A stretch of DNA of 64,000 nucleotides from Gammaproteobacteria bacterium (GCA_005799745.1 SYFY01000051.1:30707-94706), one strand, 5' to 3'. Positions 38,264 to 48,918 are shown, numbered from the stretch's first letter. Numbers and translations are program-made. Notes: generated by a model not told the origin, from the sequence alone.

Positions 38264-39010
38264 TCAGCCCGCTTCCTCGGGCAGTGAGGGAAACTCGTCT
38301 TCGAATGCCTCCTCTAACGATTCACGCAGGAGGTTCGCAGCATCTCGAAGCGATGCGTTTGCTCCACCTCGGCTCGTTGAGAAGACCATCAGCTCACGCG
38401 GCTTGAACCAGATCCAGGCGAGTGCGCTGAGTAACGTGCGACTGCCGAAGCGAACGCGCCACGAGAAGAAGCGATTGGTCCAGTACTCCGCACGGCGATC
38501 GATCTGTGCACACACAACCAGGTAGGGGACTTTGGCACGGGCGAGGCGGCGGGCCAGTGTTGCTGACAACGTATCCATCACCACACATTGAAAACGCATG
38601 GCTAGACGTCGGCGGGCGCCAGGGTCTTCGATGAAGTCGGTGGTGAGAATCGCGGCTCGGTCTCGACGTCCCATGCCGGGGAAGCCAGTGTCGAAACGCC
38701 CGCCAGATTCGGCCTCGACGATTCGGGTGGGCATCACCAGTTCACCGGGCTCGATGAAATCCTGAAGACTCAAGGCGGTTTGCCACAGCACGATCAGATC
38801 ACAACCACGTTTAATCAGCGTTTCCGCAGCTTCTTCAGCATTTGCCGGAGAGCCGGTGAGGAGCGCGAAGTCCACAGCAGGTAGCCGAGGGAGATGCGTA
38901 AGGGATCGAGACAGTGCGCGGTGATCAGCCGCTCGGTAGATGAGAAAGCCGGTTTTCTGGCGCACGAGCATCGCGTCCGCGAGAGCGCCGATGGCGGTAT
39001 CTTGTATCAT
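38264..39010 (-). CDS. Possible nucleoside-phosphorylase-superfamily (HpnG-like) protein
   Basis: FIEPGELVMPTRIVEAE..RAAILTTDFIEDPGARRRLAMRFQCVVMDTLSATLARRLARAKVPYLVVCAQID pattern. Confidence 0.45.
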   Translation of the reverse strand: MIQDTAIGALADAMLVRQKTGFLIYRAADHRALSRSLTHLPRLPAVDFALLTGSPANAEEAAETLIKRGCDLIVLWQTALSLQDFIEPGELVMPTRIVEAESGGRFDTGFPGMGRRDRAAILTTDFIEDPGARRRLAMRFQCVVMDTLSATLARRLARAKVPYLVVCAQIDRRAEYWTNRFFSWRVRFGSRTLLSALAWIWFKPRELMVFSTSRGGANASLRDAANLLRESLEEAFEDEFPSLPEEAG

Positions 39011-39185
39011 GTGATTTCACCCGCTTGCATAGCTGTCGATTTTTTCCTCGATTCAGGTGCGATTCATTTTACAAAACGTTGCAATTTCGCGCGGCTTCGA
39101 CGAGTCTGTTTTTGCGGTGTGCGAACCCCCAGTTAGTTCGTTGAGGATCGAGTAGCCGCGCCTTAAGGATGAGTGGGAACGTTTC

Positions 39186-39554
39186 GTGAGTGCGATACTG
39201 CTTGTAGACGATGACCTCCAGGTACTCGATGTTCTCGGAGAGATGCTGCGCCTGGAAGGGCATAGTGTGGTGACCGCTGAAAATGGTGTGGTTGCCCTGG
39301 AAAAAATCAAAACCGGTCCATTCGACTTGGTTGTCGCCGATATCATCATGCCGGAGAAAGAAGGTCTCGAAACCATCTCCAGCATTCGAAAGAAACATGG
39401 AGATCTACCCATCATCGCCATTTGCGGTGGTGGACGGATCGGCCCCAACGACTACCTCGAAGCTGCCAAACATATTGGTGCCAACGCCACACTGGACAAA
39501 CCTTTCGCGCGTAAAGAGTTCACCAGCGTGGTGGATTCGCTCTTGGTCTCGTGA
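39186..39554 (+). CDS. Single-domain response regulator (CheY-like)
   Basis: ILLVDDDLQVLDVLGEMLR..DLVVADIIMPEKEGLETISSIR..LDKPFARKEF. Confidence 0.93.
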   Translation: MSAILLVDDDLQVLDVLGEMLRLEGHSVVTAENGVVALEKIKTGPFDLVVADIIMPEKEGLETISSIRKKHGDLPIIAICGGGRIGPNDYLEAAKHIGANATLDKPFARKEFTSVVDSLLVS

Positions 39555-40303
39555 ATCTGCAACCCGATGTTGAACTGACGACGGCGTTCTCCGGCCTCGC
39601 CGTTGATGAGTTAGCGACGGAGTGGGATGCCGCAGTGTTGGTCAATCGGATGATCGACCCACTGGTGCAATCTGTCTCCATTGAGCCTTTGCTGGAGGGG
39701 GTGGTCTCGATACGGGACGAACCGCCCTGGCGGGCGCTCGAACAACTCGGTTTTTGTGGAGAGGAGAACGCCCTGAGCAACTTCGACAACAGTTGTGTCG
39801 CGCGTGTCATCGAGCGGCGTCGCGGCTTGCCGATTACCCTCGCGCTCGTCCTCATTGAGGTTGCACGTGCCCGAGGCGAAGAAGCCTGGGGACTGAACAC
39901 GCCGGGACACTTCCTCGCCTACGTGAATGGTCAGGTGATTGATCCCGTGCGTATGTCACCACTGCCGATTACCGGAGATCTACCCAAGGCAAGCGCGGTT
40001 GACGTCGCACTGCGTATGCTCAACAACATCAAACACGTCTGTATGGAGCGAAGACACCCGCATTCGGCACTGGTGATCATTGAGCATCAGCGGGGCATCG
40101 CGGCCGCTATCAACAACCAGGAACTCCATGCTGGGCTGCACCTTGAAGCGGGTAACTGCTGGTTTGCGCTCAACATGCCGGACCTCGCTCGAGAGCATTT
40201 TGAGATGTGTGTGACCTTGTCACCCACAGGCTCCGAGTTGCAGCGCAATGTGGAGATGCGGTTGCGATTACTTGGCCGCGCTAAGCCACCGACGTTTCAC
40301 TGA
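39551..40303 (+). CDS. SirB1/transglutaminase-like family protein
   Basis: NFDNSCVARVIERRRGLPITLALVLIEVARARGEEAWGLNTPGHFLAYVNGQVIDP. Confidence 0.88.
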   Translation: MNLQPDVELTTAFSGLAVDELATEWDAAVLVNRMIDPLVQSVSIEPLLEGVVSIRDEPPWRALEQLGFCGEENALSNFDNSCVARVIERRRGLPITLALVLIEVARARGEEAWGLNTPGHFLAYVNGQVIDPVRMSPLPITGDLPKASAVDVALRMLNNIKHVCMERRHPHSALVIIEHQRGIAAAINNQELHAGLHLEAGNCWFALNMPDLAREHFEMCVTLSPTGSELQRNVEMRLRLLGRAKPPTFH

Positions 40304-40321
40304 GCAAAGGCGCGGCGATGC

Positions 40322-42172
40322 TTAGCACATATCTTTCCACGGATTTTGTGGCTCCAGGGAAACCGGCACGCCAAATCCCGGAACGTTGATGATGCGATCA
40401 CTCATCTTGAGATCGTCACCCTCCAGCACCCCTTCACCAAACTGGTAGATGGTGTTCGCCGCACCACCACTGGCCGCGTCATCGTATGCGGTAGCGCGTG
40501 AATGAACGTCCCGGTTGCGTGCACGCCACTCATTGAGGGCCCCGCGTCCCCAGCGACGCTCGAGCATGTGCAGCGTCTGGTTGGGCGACAAAAAAACACC
40601 CGTGGCGTTGTTGCCGCCAAACCCTTTTGAATTCACGAACGCTGCAGCGTAGCTGTCTGTGGTTGCCCGCACATGCTCAAAAGGAAAGCGCAGGTTAGCG
40701 GTGAAGACATCGTTGGCGAGATGGTCGATCGTGGTGATTCCTGGAATCGCGCCGTATTGCCATTGCCCGAGGACCGCGGCGAGTTGGTCACCGCCTGCAG
40801 GCGCCATCGTGTGGCCGACGTAGGCCTTCACTGCGCCGACCACCCAATCACTGATCCCGAATTGACCTGCGATCGTGCTCAGGATCTGCGATTCCGTCAC
40901 ACGATTCTGCGGGGTGCTGGTGCCATGGGCCTGGATATAGGTTTGTTTGCGCAGCGCTTCCTCACCAATGATGCTGCGTGCAAACGCCAGAGCTTTGGCG
41001 ACGGTGATCCAGTTGCCAACACCAGGACCTGAAATTGATTTCTTATAGCCGTCTGCATTCACAAACACGCCCGCAGCGCTGCCCAGAATGCGAGCGCCGA
41101 GTTGGAGAGCGAGTTCATCGTCCATGAGGACCAGATAGATCGCGCCTTCAGCGACCGTGAAGCCACAGTTGTCGGAGAACGGGCGAACGGCACGGCGGTT
41201 GTTGCATATATTCGTGCCGTCCAATGCTGCAAGGGCTTCGTCTTCCGCGAGGGCACCCATGGTCCTGTAACCTTCGATGACATCGGGCTCTATCGGTGCT
41301 TCCGAGTTACCGACGAAAACCACCCGTTTTTCACCGCTCCGAATCTCGTCGATGCCCTGCCGCACGTTGTAGAGGAACGTGGCACAGGCGCCGATGATGC
41401 CTGCTGTGCCGCCCACTGACCCCAGCACATAGGCGTTAACGAAGTCGCCAGGCATCTCCGAGAGACCAAAGGAACAGTGTTTTGAAGAAGGCCTCTTGCC
41501 GCGCATGGGGTTTTGTAGCAAGCCACCGTACGCTTCTTCGTTGAGCTGCCCCATGGCACTGCCGGAGTAGACAGCGATCTGGTCACCGCTCACAGCGGCT
41601 TTGATGTCGTCGAGACTGATCCCAGTGGATTGCAGCGCATCCGAGGCCGCGTAGACCGCAAGCTGCAAACCACGTGGATGACTGCGTGATTGATAGGTAT
41701 TCCCCGGATCAAAACCGGTAGGCAGTTGGCCTGCACTCGTGACCTTCGACGTGCGTGCATCCGGAAACAAAACGTCCGTAGCGCCATAACAGGTGACCAG
41801 CACGGTTCGAGTATCGATCTCGCTGATTTTCCAGCCCGAAGGAATACGCTCTGGCAACTGACGTTTCGGCATGCGGAATGTGAGGGTTTCGCTGCCGTCG
41901 GGCGTGACGGTTGCCGAGCTCTGGCAATACACCCGATTCACATCAAAGTTCTCGATGCGTCTGACCAGGGTTTGCATTCGGATGTGCTCTTGCACGGCAG
42001 CGGAAGTTGGGTCTTCTTTGATGCCCATAAGGGCAGCCAATGAGCGGTAGGTTGAAGCACGAGCTGGCTCGTCGAGGGCATCGATCACCATGCGCCGGTA
42101 GGCATGATCAAACGAAATCCTGCCGGCGGCGTTCACTCCGCCCATGCCGACGATGACGGGAAGTCGTGTCAC
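40322..42172 (-). CDS. Beta-ketoacyl synthase-like protein
   Basis: GIIGACATFLYNV (Cys), QAHGTSTPQNRVTES and VKAYVGHTMAPAGGDQLAA (His residues). Confidence 0.88.
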   Translation of the reverse strand: MTRLPVIVGMGGVNAAGRISFDHAYRRMVIDALDEPARASTYRSLAALMGIKEDPTSAAVQEHIRMQTLVRRIENFDVNRVYCQSSATVTPDGSETLTFRMPKRQLPERIPSGWKISEIDTRTVLVTCYGATDVLFPDARTSKVTSAGQLPTGFDPGNTYQSRSHPRGLQLAVYAASDALQSTGISLDDIKAAVSGDQIAVYSGSAMGQLNEEAYGGLLQNPMRGKRPSSKHCSFGLSEMPGDFVNAYVLGSVGGTAGIIGACATFLYNVRQGIDEIRSGEKRVVFVGNSEAPIEPDVIEGYRTMGALAEDEALAALDGTNICNNRRAVRPFSDNCGFTVAEGAIYLVLMDDELALQLGARILGSAAGVFVNADGYKKSISGPGVGNWITVAKALAFARSIIGEEALRKQTYIQAHGTSTPQNRVTESQILSTIAGQFGISDWVVGAVKAYVGHTMAPAGGDQLAAVLGQWQYGAIPGITTIDHLANDVFTANLRFPFEHVRATTDSYAAAFVNSKGFGGNNATGVFLSPNQTLHMLERRWGRGALNEWRARNRDVHSRATAYDDAASGGAANTIYQFGEGVLEGDDLKMSDRIINVPGFGVPVSLEPQNPWKDMC

Positions 42173-42229
42173 GTCAAAATGCTCCTGTCCGTAAAGCGTT
42201 CTTCCACCGATTTTTCAAAGTTTGATCCC

Positions 42230-43384
42230 TCAAACCCGCTCCAGCGCAACAGCGGTGGCTTCACCACCGCCGATGCAGAGCGATGCGATGCCACGACGAC
42301 CACCGGTTCGAAGCAGGCCATGAGCGAGAGTGACCAGGAGTCGAGCCCCTGTGGATCCGATGGGATGACCTTGGGCACAGGCGCCGCCGTAGAGGTTGAC
42401 CCGGTCATGCGGTAATCGAAGGTCTTGCATTGCGATCATGGTCACCATGGCAAAGGCCTCATTGATCTCGAAAAGATCGACTTCATCCATGCTCCACCCG
42501 AGCCTGTCGATGAGCTTCTGGATCGCACCAACGGGCGCTGTCGTAAACGTGCTCGGATGTTGAGCGTGTGTGGCATGGCCGACGATACGAGCCAGAGGTT
42601 CGGCACCGTTCAAACGCGACGCGCTCGTGAGGAGGAGCGCCGAAGCACCATCAGAGATCGAGCTTGAGTTGGCAGCGGTGATGGTCCCGTCTGCTTTAAA
42701 CGCGGGTTTAAGGCTGGAGATCTTCTCCAGCTTGGCGCGTCCAGGTTGTTCGTCGTGAATCACCATGGAACCGTTGACGGAGATCGGACTGATTTCAGTC
42801 GTGAGCAGAGACTGTTCAATCGCGCGCCGCGCGCGCAGTACCGATTCGAGCGCGTAAGCGTCCATCCCTTCACGTGTGATTTGCCTGGCGTCCGCGGTCG
42901 CTTGCGCGAAGCTCCCCATAGATCCACCGGTGTCGGCATCTTCAAGACCATCGAGGAACATGGCGTCCTTGATGTCACTGTGTCCCATACGCAGACCCGC
43001 ACGCGCACGGGTCATGAGGTACGGCGCGTTGGTCATGCTTTCCATGCCACCACACACGACTGATGTGGCCGAGCCGCAACGGATGAGGTCATAGGCCAAC
43101 ATCGCGGTTTTCATGCCGGAGCCGCAGACCTTGTTCACGGTGGTTGCACCACAACTGTCAGGCAACCCGGCAAGCCGCGTGGCTTGGCGTGCGGGCGCTT
43201 GTTTTAATCCTGCGCTGATGACGTTGCCGAAGATCACTTCGTCGATAGATCCAGGATCGACGTCCTGGAGTACTGCGCGAATCGCATGTGCCCCGAGAGC
43301 GGGTGCAGAGAGCGGGGCAAGGGCGCCTTGGAAACTGCCGATCGGGGTACGCGCAGCAGCGGCGATAAAGACAGAACCAGTCAA
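42230..43384 (-). CDS. Thiolase / acetyl-CoA C-acetyltransferase
   Basis: TTVNKVCGSGMKTAM; FEINEAFAMVTMIAMQDL; GGACAQGHPIGSTGARLLVTL; ASLCIGGGEATAVALE. Confidence 0.95.
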   Translation of the reverse strand: MTGSVFIAAAARTPIGSFQGALAPLSAPALGAHAIRAVLQDVDPGSIDEVIFGNVISAGLKQAPARQATRLAGLPDSCGATTVNKVCGSGMKTAMLAYDLIRCGSATSVVCGGMESMTNAPYLMTRARAGLRMGHSDIKDAMFLDGLEDADTGGSMGSFAQATADARQITREGMDAYALESVLRARRAIEQSLLTTEISPISVNGSMVIHDEQPGRAKLEKISSLKPAFKADGTITAANSSSISDGASALLLTSASRLNGAEPLARIVGHATHAQHPSTFTTAPVGAIQKLIDRLGWSMDEVDLFEINEAFAMVTMIAMQDLRLPHDRVNLYGGACAQGHPIGSTGARLLVTLAHGLLRTGGRRGIASLCIGGGEATAVALERV

Positions 43385-43446
43385 TCAGATCTCCTCATGT
43401 GCAGAGTTTTGCCGTCTGTTCTGCCGTGGTACTCGGTGGGTGCCCA

Positions 43447-43950
43447 CTAGTTTTGGGCCCACTCGCGAAAACGAGGCGCCAGTTCGGCGAAGTTGCAGGG
43501 TTTGTTGTTGATGTCGAGTTGGGCCTTGATGATTTTTTCCCAGCCGAGTCGCACCGCGCCGGTTGATCCGGGCAGCCCGAAAATCACCGTAGCGTTGGCG
43601 ATGCCACCAAAGGCGCGCGACTGAATCGTGGATGTGCCGATGTCGTTATAGGAGAGCTGCCGGAAGAGTTCGCCGAAGCCTAGAATTTCTTTGTCGAACA
43701 GCGGGATCAACGCTTCAGGCGTGCTGTCGCGACCGGTGAAACCGGTACCGCCTGTGGTGACGATCACTTCGATGCCTTCATCGAAGATCCAGGCTGAGAC
43801 CTTGGCTCGCAAGGCATAGACGTTGTCGCGCACGATATCCCGCGCCACCACGTCGTGTCCTGACGCCTCCGCCATGGTTTCGAGCGCATCACCGGACGTA
43901 TCGTTCTCACGAGTACGGGTATCGGACACGGTAAGCACTGCAATTTTCAT
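43447..43950 (-). CDS. moaB: Molybdenum cofactor biosynthesis protein B
   Basis: IAVLTVSDTRTRENDTSGDAL; EVIVTTGGTGFTGRDSTPEAL; FGLPGSTGAVRLGWEKII. Confidence 0.92.
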   Translation of the reverse strand: MKIAVLTVSDTRTRENDTSGDALETMAEASGHDVVARDIVRDNVYALRAKVSAWIFDEGIEVIVTTGGTGFTGRDSTPEALIPLFDKEILGFGELFRQLSYNDIGTSTIQSRAFGGIANATVIFGLPGSTGAVRLGWEKIIKAQLDINNKPCNFAELAPRFREWAQN

Positions 43951-44058
43951 GGGAAAATCTCGAAGACCCTGCCGAGCAAACCTTTCGATAAACCTAAAGC
44001 GTTGAGTTGCTGGCGGGCAGCCACTAGAGTACTCAGCATTCTAACCAGTCGGCGACCA

Positions 44059-47000
44059 GTGGATAAACAGCTCATTGAGGGCGACCGCCTCTATTTGATT
44101 GCTGAAAGCCTCGCCCATGACGATTCTCTTTTCCCGGCAGTGACGTCGGGTCAGGAAGCGGTGCGGGGGCTGTTGCGTGACGAAGTCATCCGGCGTAAGT
44201 GCCGCGCCTTGGCCAACATGGACGTGGACTCCTATATCGAGTCCGTCGTTACTCCGGCGGAAGACAACACGCGAATCAGCGCACCTAAAATCATCCGGCG
44301 TCTCGGAAGAGTGCGTCGTGAAGAGTCGGACGGCCCCTATTATTCCGCAACCATTGAAATGGACTTCGGGGGCGAATGGCGTCCTGTCGGTTTCATTGCC
44401 CAGGATCGCAGTGTCGAAAACGGCAGTTGGGGCCCAAGGCATCACAAGGCCGCAGCAGAACGCATCGCTTACCACGCACGGCGGCGTACGCCCATCGTCA
44501 ACTGCATGGATACGCCCGGTGCGGATTCCCGCGAAGATGCGAACCGCAACAATCAGGCCCATACGATTTCGCGATTGATCGTCGAAGCCTGCAACGTTGA
44601 TGTGCCCACGGTGGGTGTGGTTTTTGGTCTCGGTTACTCCGGTGGTGCGATTCCACTGGCAGCATCGAACCTGTTGCTCGCAGTAAAGGACTCGGTGTTC
44701 TCGACCATCCAGCCCCGTGGCCTCGCCAGCATCGCGCGGCGACTCAACCTCTCCTGGCAGGAATGTGCTCAGTACGTTGGTTTGTCGGCTTATGAACTCT
44801 ATGAGCAAGGCAACATCGATGGGGTGATTGATTTCAGCGCCGAAAAAGCGGACGCCGAAATCGAGAATCTCAGGCTTGCGATCATCTCGGGCATCTTGCG
44901 TGTCGAGAACCAGGCGAAGAACTTTGTCGCCGAAAACGAGTACATCCTCGAACACTACAAACAGAGCCTCTTGCGTTACCTCAGGCCTTCGCCGCGTCTG
45001 GCGCAAATGCAATCGACAGCAGGCCTGCGTCTAACAAAGAACCCCACGGAATACCTCAACGTCTTCGGCGTGGCGTTCCGTTATTTGCGTTATCTCGGTA
45101 TTCGCAAACGCATCAAGGCTACAACGAAGCAGCAGTACGGGCGCCTCGCCCCACAAGAGCTTCCTCAGGGTGAGCTCGACAAACGGGCCGATCTTGAACG
45201 CCGGCAATCGTTCCTGAAGTGGTTGCAGGATCCAGACCGCGTCGTCTACGACGATGCGTTGTCGAAAGCCTGGAAGAACTTCCAGGACAAGAAAGAAGCG
45301 CTTGGCGCTGAACGTGGCCGTATTGCCATGTTCTTGTTTGGTGAACCGAAAAAGAACTTCGACGATGCGCGCAGTGCGTTGATCACTCGCGTTGGTATTT
45401 ACCTCTACAACCGCTGGAAAGGTGATGCGGTTGGGAACCTGCGGGCACTGCGGGACTTACTGGAACACCATAGTGATACCTGGCAAATCCTCAAAGTCAG
45501 CGACATCAGCAGCCCGAAGGAGTTTATCGAGGCGATTCGCCTCGACGCGGAGCTCTATCCGCTGATGCTGCGTACCTTCAGCCATCAGGGCAAGAAACTG
45601 TTGGCAGGGCGTGGCATTGAGGACATGTCGCTCACGTACCTCGCCAATCAGCTGACATCGGAACTCAACCTTGCCATGACCACCACGCAGTTCCGTGTGG
45701 GTCCTGAGCCGGGTCTCTCCGAGCTTGAATCTAACCGCGCTTTTCTTGAGAAACGGTTTCCGGAGTTTGTTGGTCCACGTGGTGATCGATCGCGCATCAT
45801 CGCGCCCAGTGAACTCACCGTGCTCGACCTGCTGTGTCACGACGAGCTGCGTGAAGACTTCGTGCGTGAGTGCGAGAACTTGCTCCTGTTCGATTCGGTC
45901 TACGATCAGGTCATCGCCAACCTCGACTCCATTGCCGCTGAAGCGCAGCGTACTCAGGCTCTGTCGCGTGATTCTCTGGGACATCTCTTCAACACCACAC
46001 TCGAGCTTGCAGCGAGTGGTGTAACGCTCAAGCCACGTGCCGGTGTCAGTGCTGAAAACGCCGCACAAGTCCTTCGGCAACAAGTCATTCGCTGGTATCA
46101 GCGTGTGCTGAAGCTACCCAAGGGTGGTGACTTCTTCCGCGTGGTTGAAGAGTGGAAACGACTCACATTTCCGCATCTTGCGGATGCGCTGTTCGTAGTC
46201 GTGACCTACATCTTCGAGAACCTGCTGAATTCATGGGTGCATGCAGAAACCGAAGGTCGTGGTTATCAAGGCAAGATCGCGCCCCGCAACATTGGCCGGC
46301 GTAAAGACTTCTGGAACCGTTTGCACATCGCTTATCGCGATCTCCTGTTGAACGAAGGGCTGCGTAAGTTTCGCCGAGCGCATCCGTTTGGCTACAAGGA
46401 AATCATCCAATCGTTCTTCCGCTCGTTCGAAGAACTGGATCGCGACCTGATCTCCAGCGATCCCCGGGGCTTTCCCGGATTCCGATTGTCCATCGAAGAA
46501 GCGCTGCAAAAAGACCAACCACCATGCGGCATCATCACCGGAATCGGCACATTCGAAAACGGCGCCCAAGGTTTGCCCATGGGCGTGGTCATCTCCAACG
46601 TGACTTTCCAGGCCGGCTCCTTCGATATGGCGAGCGCGGTGAAGTTCTGCCGCTTGCTGGTCCGTTGCGCCGAAGAACACCTACCGGTGGTGTGTTTCCT
46701 CTCTTCTGCCGGTATGCAGACAAAGGAAGGCGCTGGCTCACTCTTCTCAATGGCGGCGATAAACGACCGCATTACGCGGTTTGTACGTGACCATGACCTG
46801 CCCGTCATCGTCTTTGGCTACGGCGATTGCACGGGTGGTGCGCAGGCGAGTTTTGTCACGCATCCCCTGGCGCAGACGTATTACTTCTCGGGCACCAGCA
46901 TGCCGTTTGCGGGCCAGATCGTAACGTCGTCGCACCTGCCGCTCGATTCATTGTTATCGAACTACCTCTCGACGAATCGAGAATCCATGCAAGGGCTGGT

Positions 47001-48918
47001 GAAACACCCGTTCTACCCAGGATTTGATGAAGCCCTGCGTAAGATCGATGACCAGATTCCCGTGCCGAGTGAATCGGTACAGGAAGTGGTGAAACGCATC
47101 TGGAGTGGTGTCCTCTCGCAGGCAAGACCGGTGGTGGTGGCGCATAACCCGCATTTCACCGACCGCGATTTGATTCGGCCCGTGCAGAAAACCTTGGTCC
47201 ATGCGCGCGGTTGTACCGCGATCAAGTTGATACGCATCGCCCAGCGCAACGGCATTCGTGTGGTTCTTGTGCAGTCCGATCCCGATATGGAATCCGCGGT
47301 TGCTGACATGCTGACGTCCCGTGACGAACTGGTGTGTATCGGTGGCAACACCCCCGATGAGAGTTACCTTAACGCGCAAAGCGTGTTGAAGGTTGCGAAG
47401 GATCATCAGGTCGACAGCCTTCACCCGGGCATCGGCTTCCTGTCCGAGAACGCACAATTCGCTGAACTCGTTCGCCGCCACGGCATCAACTTCATTGGAC
47501 CCCCTGTGCTCAGCATGGAGACCATGGGTAACAAGTCCAACGCCATCAACACGGCGATGAAGCTGGGTGTGCCAGTCGTTCCTGGCAGCCACGGAATCAT
47601 GACGTCTGCTGAACGCGCTGCTGAAGTGGCCGAGACGATTGGTTATCCGGTGCTGATCAAGGCCGTTCATGGCGGTGGTGGCAAGGGCATTCAGGTCGTT
47701 GAACGAGCTGCCGATTTCCATGAACAGTTCCACCGCGTGACCCGGGAAGCCCGATCTGCTTTTGGTAACGGCGACGTTTACCTCGAAAAATACGTCACAA
47801 GCCTGCGGCATATCGAAGCGCAGGTTCTCCGTGATACCCACGGCAATACCCTTGTGCTCGGCATTCGCGACTGCTCCGTGCAGCGCGACAAACAGAAAGT
47901 TCTCGAAGAGAGTGAATCGACGGCACTGCCGCCGGATCTGATGAAGTCGGTGCTCGATTACGCGCGCATGATTACCGATGAAGTGAAGTATGTCGGCGCA
48001 GGTACGGTCGAGTTCATCTATGACCTCAAGAACAACGCCGTGTATTTCATGGAAATGAATACACGTCTTCAGGTTGAGCATCCGGTCACCGAATGGGTGA
48101 GTGGTGTGGACATCGTTGGTGCCCAATACCGTATCGCCGGTGGCGCATCCATCGCCGACCTTGAGGTGAAGGCGAACGGTTATGCCATTGAAGCGCGGGT
48201 AACTGCCGAGAAGATCCAGCCTGTTGGCCAGAAGCTAGAGTTTCGCCCACACCCAGGGCAGATTCGGACGGCAAACTTCCCGTCGATGGAAGGCGTAGAG
48301 ATTATCTCGATGGCCGCATCCGGCAAGGCGGTATCGCCGTATTACGACAGCATGGTGGCACAGATCATCGTGCACGCCGAAAACCGGATCGCCGGTCTTG
48401 CCAAACTCGATGCGTACCTCGGTCAGGTAGAGCTCACCGGCATCAGCACCAACCTTCCACTTCTGCGGCGCATCCTGAAAGATCCGATTTTCCAGGGTGG
48501 AACCTATGACACAGGATTCCTGCCGGAATTCCTCAAGCGTACCGACGTTCCTTCCCTGATCCGCGAGATCGAAGAGATCGCCGGTGACGCAGGTTCAGGT
48601 ATCAACCAGGACAGCATCCGCATCGCGGACAGCGATGAGCTCAAGGTGCTGTCGCCCGCTACGGCGATCTTCTACACCTCACCGACGCCGACAGAACCCG
48701 CCTACGTTTCCGTCGATGACATCATCGATCCGAATCAGACGCTCTGTCAGCTTGAAGCGATGAAGATCTTCACGCCGCTGAAACTCGATGACTTCAATAC
48801 CGATACCGAGCTCTTTCCGAAGAATCGTCGGTACAAAGTATCGCGTATCAACATCGAGAATGGTCGGCAGGTAAATGCCGGAGATTTGCTCTTTGTCGTG
48901 AAGCCAATGGCGGCGTGA
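44059..48918 (+). CDS. Single-chain biotin-dependent carboxylase: AccA-like CT, AccD-like CT, biotin carboxylase and biotinyl domain
   Basis: AccA-like FGLGYSGGAIPLA..STIQPRGLASIARR; AccD-like GVVISNVTFQAGSFDMASAVKFCRLLVRCAEEHLPVVCFLSSAGMQTKEG; BC VLIKAVHGGGGKGIQVV and MEMNTRLQVEHPVTEWVSGVDIV; biotinyl LCQLEAMKIFTPL. GTG at 44059 or earlier ATG at 44002. Confidence 0.92.
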   Translation: MDKQLIEGDRLYLIAESLAHDDSLFPAVTSGQEAVRGLLRDEVIRRKCRALANMDVDSYIESVVTPAEDNTRISAPKIIRRLGRVRREESDGPYYSATIEMDFGGEWRPVGFIAQDRSVENGSWGPRHHKAAAERIAYHARRRTPIVNCMDTPGADSREDANRNNQAHTISRLIVEACNVDVPTVGVVFGLGYSGGAIPLAASNLLLAVKDSVFSTIQPRGLASIARRLNLSWQECAQYVGLSAYELYEQGNIDGVIDFSAEKADAEIENLRLAIISGILRVENQAKNFVAENEYILEHYKQSLLRYLRPSPRLAQMQSTAGLRLTKNPTEYLNVFGVAFRYLRYLGIRKRIKATTKQQYGRLAPQELPQGELDKRADLERRQSFLKWLQDPDRVVYDDALSKAWKNFQDKKEALGAERGRIAMFLFGEPKKNFDDARSALITRVGIYLYNRWKGDAVGNLRALRDLLEHHSDTWQILKVSDISSPKEFIEAIRLDAELYPLMLRTFSHQGKKLLAGRGIEDMSLTYLANQLTSELNLAMTTTQFRVGPEPGLSELESNRAFLEKRFPEFVGPRGDRSRIIAPSELTVLDLLCHDELREDFVRECENLLLFDSVYDQVIANLDSIAAEAQRTQALSRDSLGHLFNTTLELAASGVTLKPRAGVSAENAAQVLRQQVIRWYQRVLKLPKGGDFFRVVEEWKRLTFPHLADALFVVVTYIFENLLNSWVHAETEGRGYQGKIAPRNIGRRKDFWNRLHIAYRDLLLNEGLRKFRRAHPFGYKEIIQSFFRSFEELDRDLISSDPRGFPGFRLSIEEALQKDQPPCGIITGIGTFENGAQGLPMGVVISNVTFQAGSFDMASAVKFCRLLVRCAEEHLPVVCFLSSAGMQTKEGAGSLFSMAAINDRITRFVRDHDLPVIVFGYGDCTGGAQASFVTHPLAQTYYFSGTSMPFAGQIVTSSHLPLDSLLSNYLSTNRESMQGLVKHPFYPGFDEALRKIDDQIPVPSESVQEVVKRIWSGVLSQARPVVVAHNPHFTDRDLIRPVQKTLVHARGCTAIKLIRIAQRNGIRVVLVQSDPDMESAVADMLTSRDELVCIGGNTPDESYLNAQSVLKVAKDHQVDSLHPGIGFLSENAQFAELVRRHGINFIGPPVLSMETMGNKSNAINTAMKLGVPVVPGSHGIMTSAERAAEVAETIGYPVLIKAVHGGGGKGIQVVERAADFHEQFHRVTREARSAFGNGDVYLEKYVTSLRHIEAQVLRDTHGNTLVLGIRDCSVQRDKQKVLEESESTALPPDLMKSVLDYARMITDEVKYVGAGTVEFIYDLKNNAVYFMEMNTRLQVEHPVTEWVSGVDIVGAQYRIAGGASIADLEVKANGYAIEARVTAEKIQPVGQKLEFRPHPGQIRTANFPSMEGVEIISMAASGKAVSPYYDSMVAQIIVHAENRIAGLAKLDAYLGQVELTGISTNLPLLRRILKDPIFQGGTYDTGFLPEFLKRTDVPSLIREIEEIAGDAGSGINQDSIRIADSDELKVLSPATAIFYTSPTPTEPAYVSVDDIIDPNQTLCQLEAMKIFTPLKLDDFNTDTELFPKNRRYKVSRINIENGRQVNAGDLLFVVKPMAA

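Noticed and set aside
44041-45012. Long antisense ORF (323 aa) opposite the carboxylase, with similar large antisense ORFs at 46954-48126 and 14722-16116
   Set aside because: They are shadows of codon bias in high-confidence genes; no domain-like motifs or SD signals.
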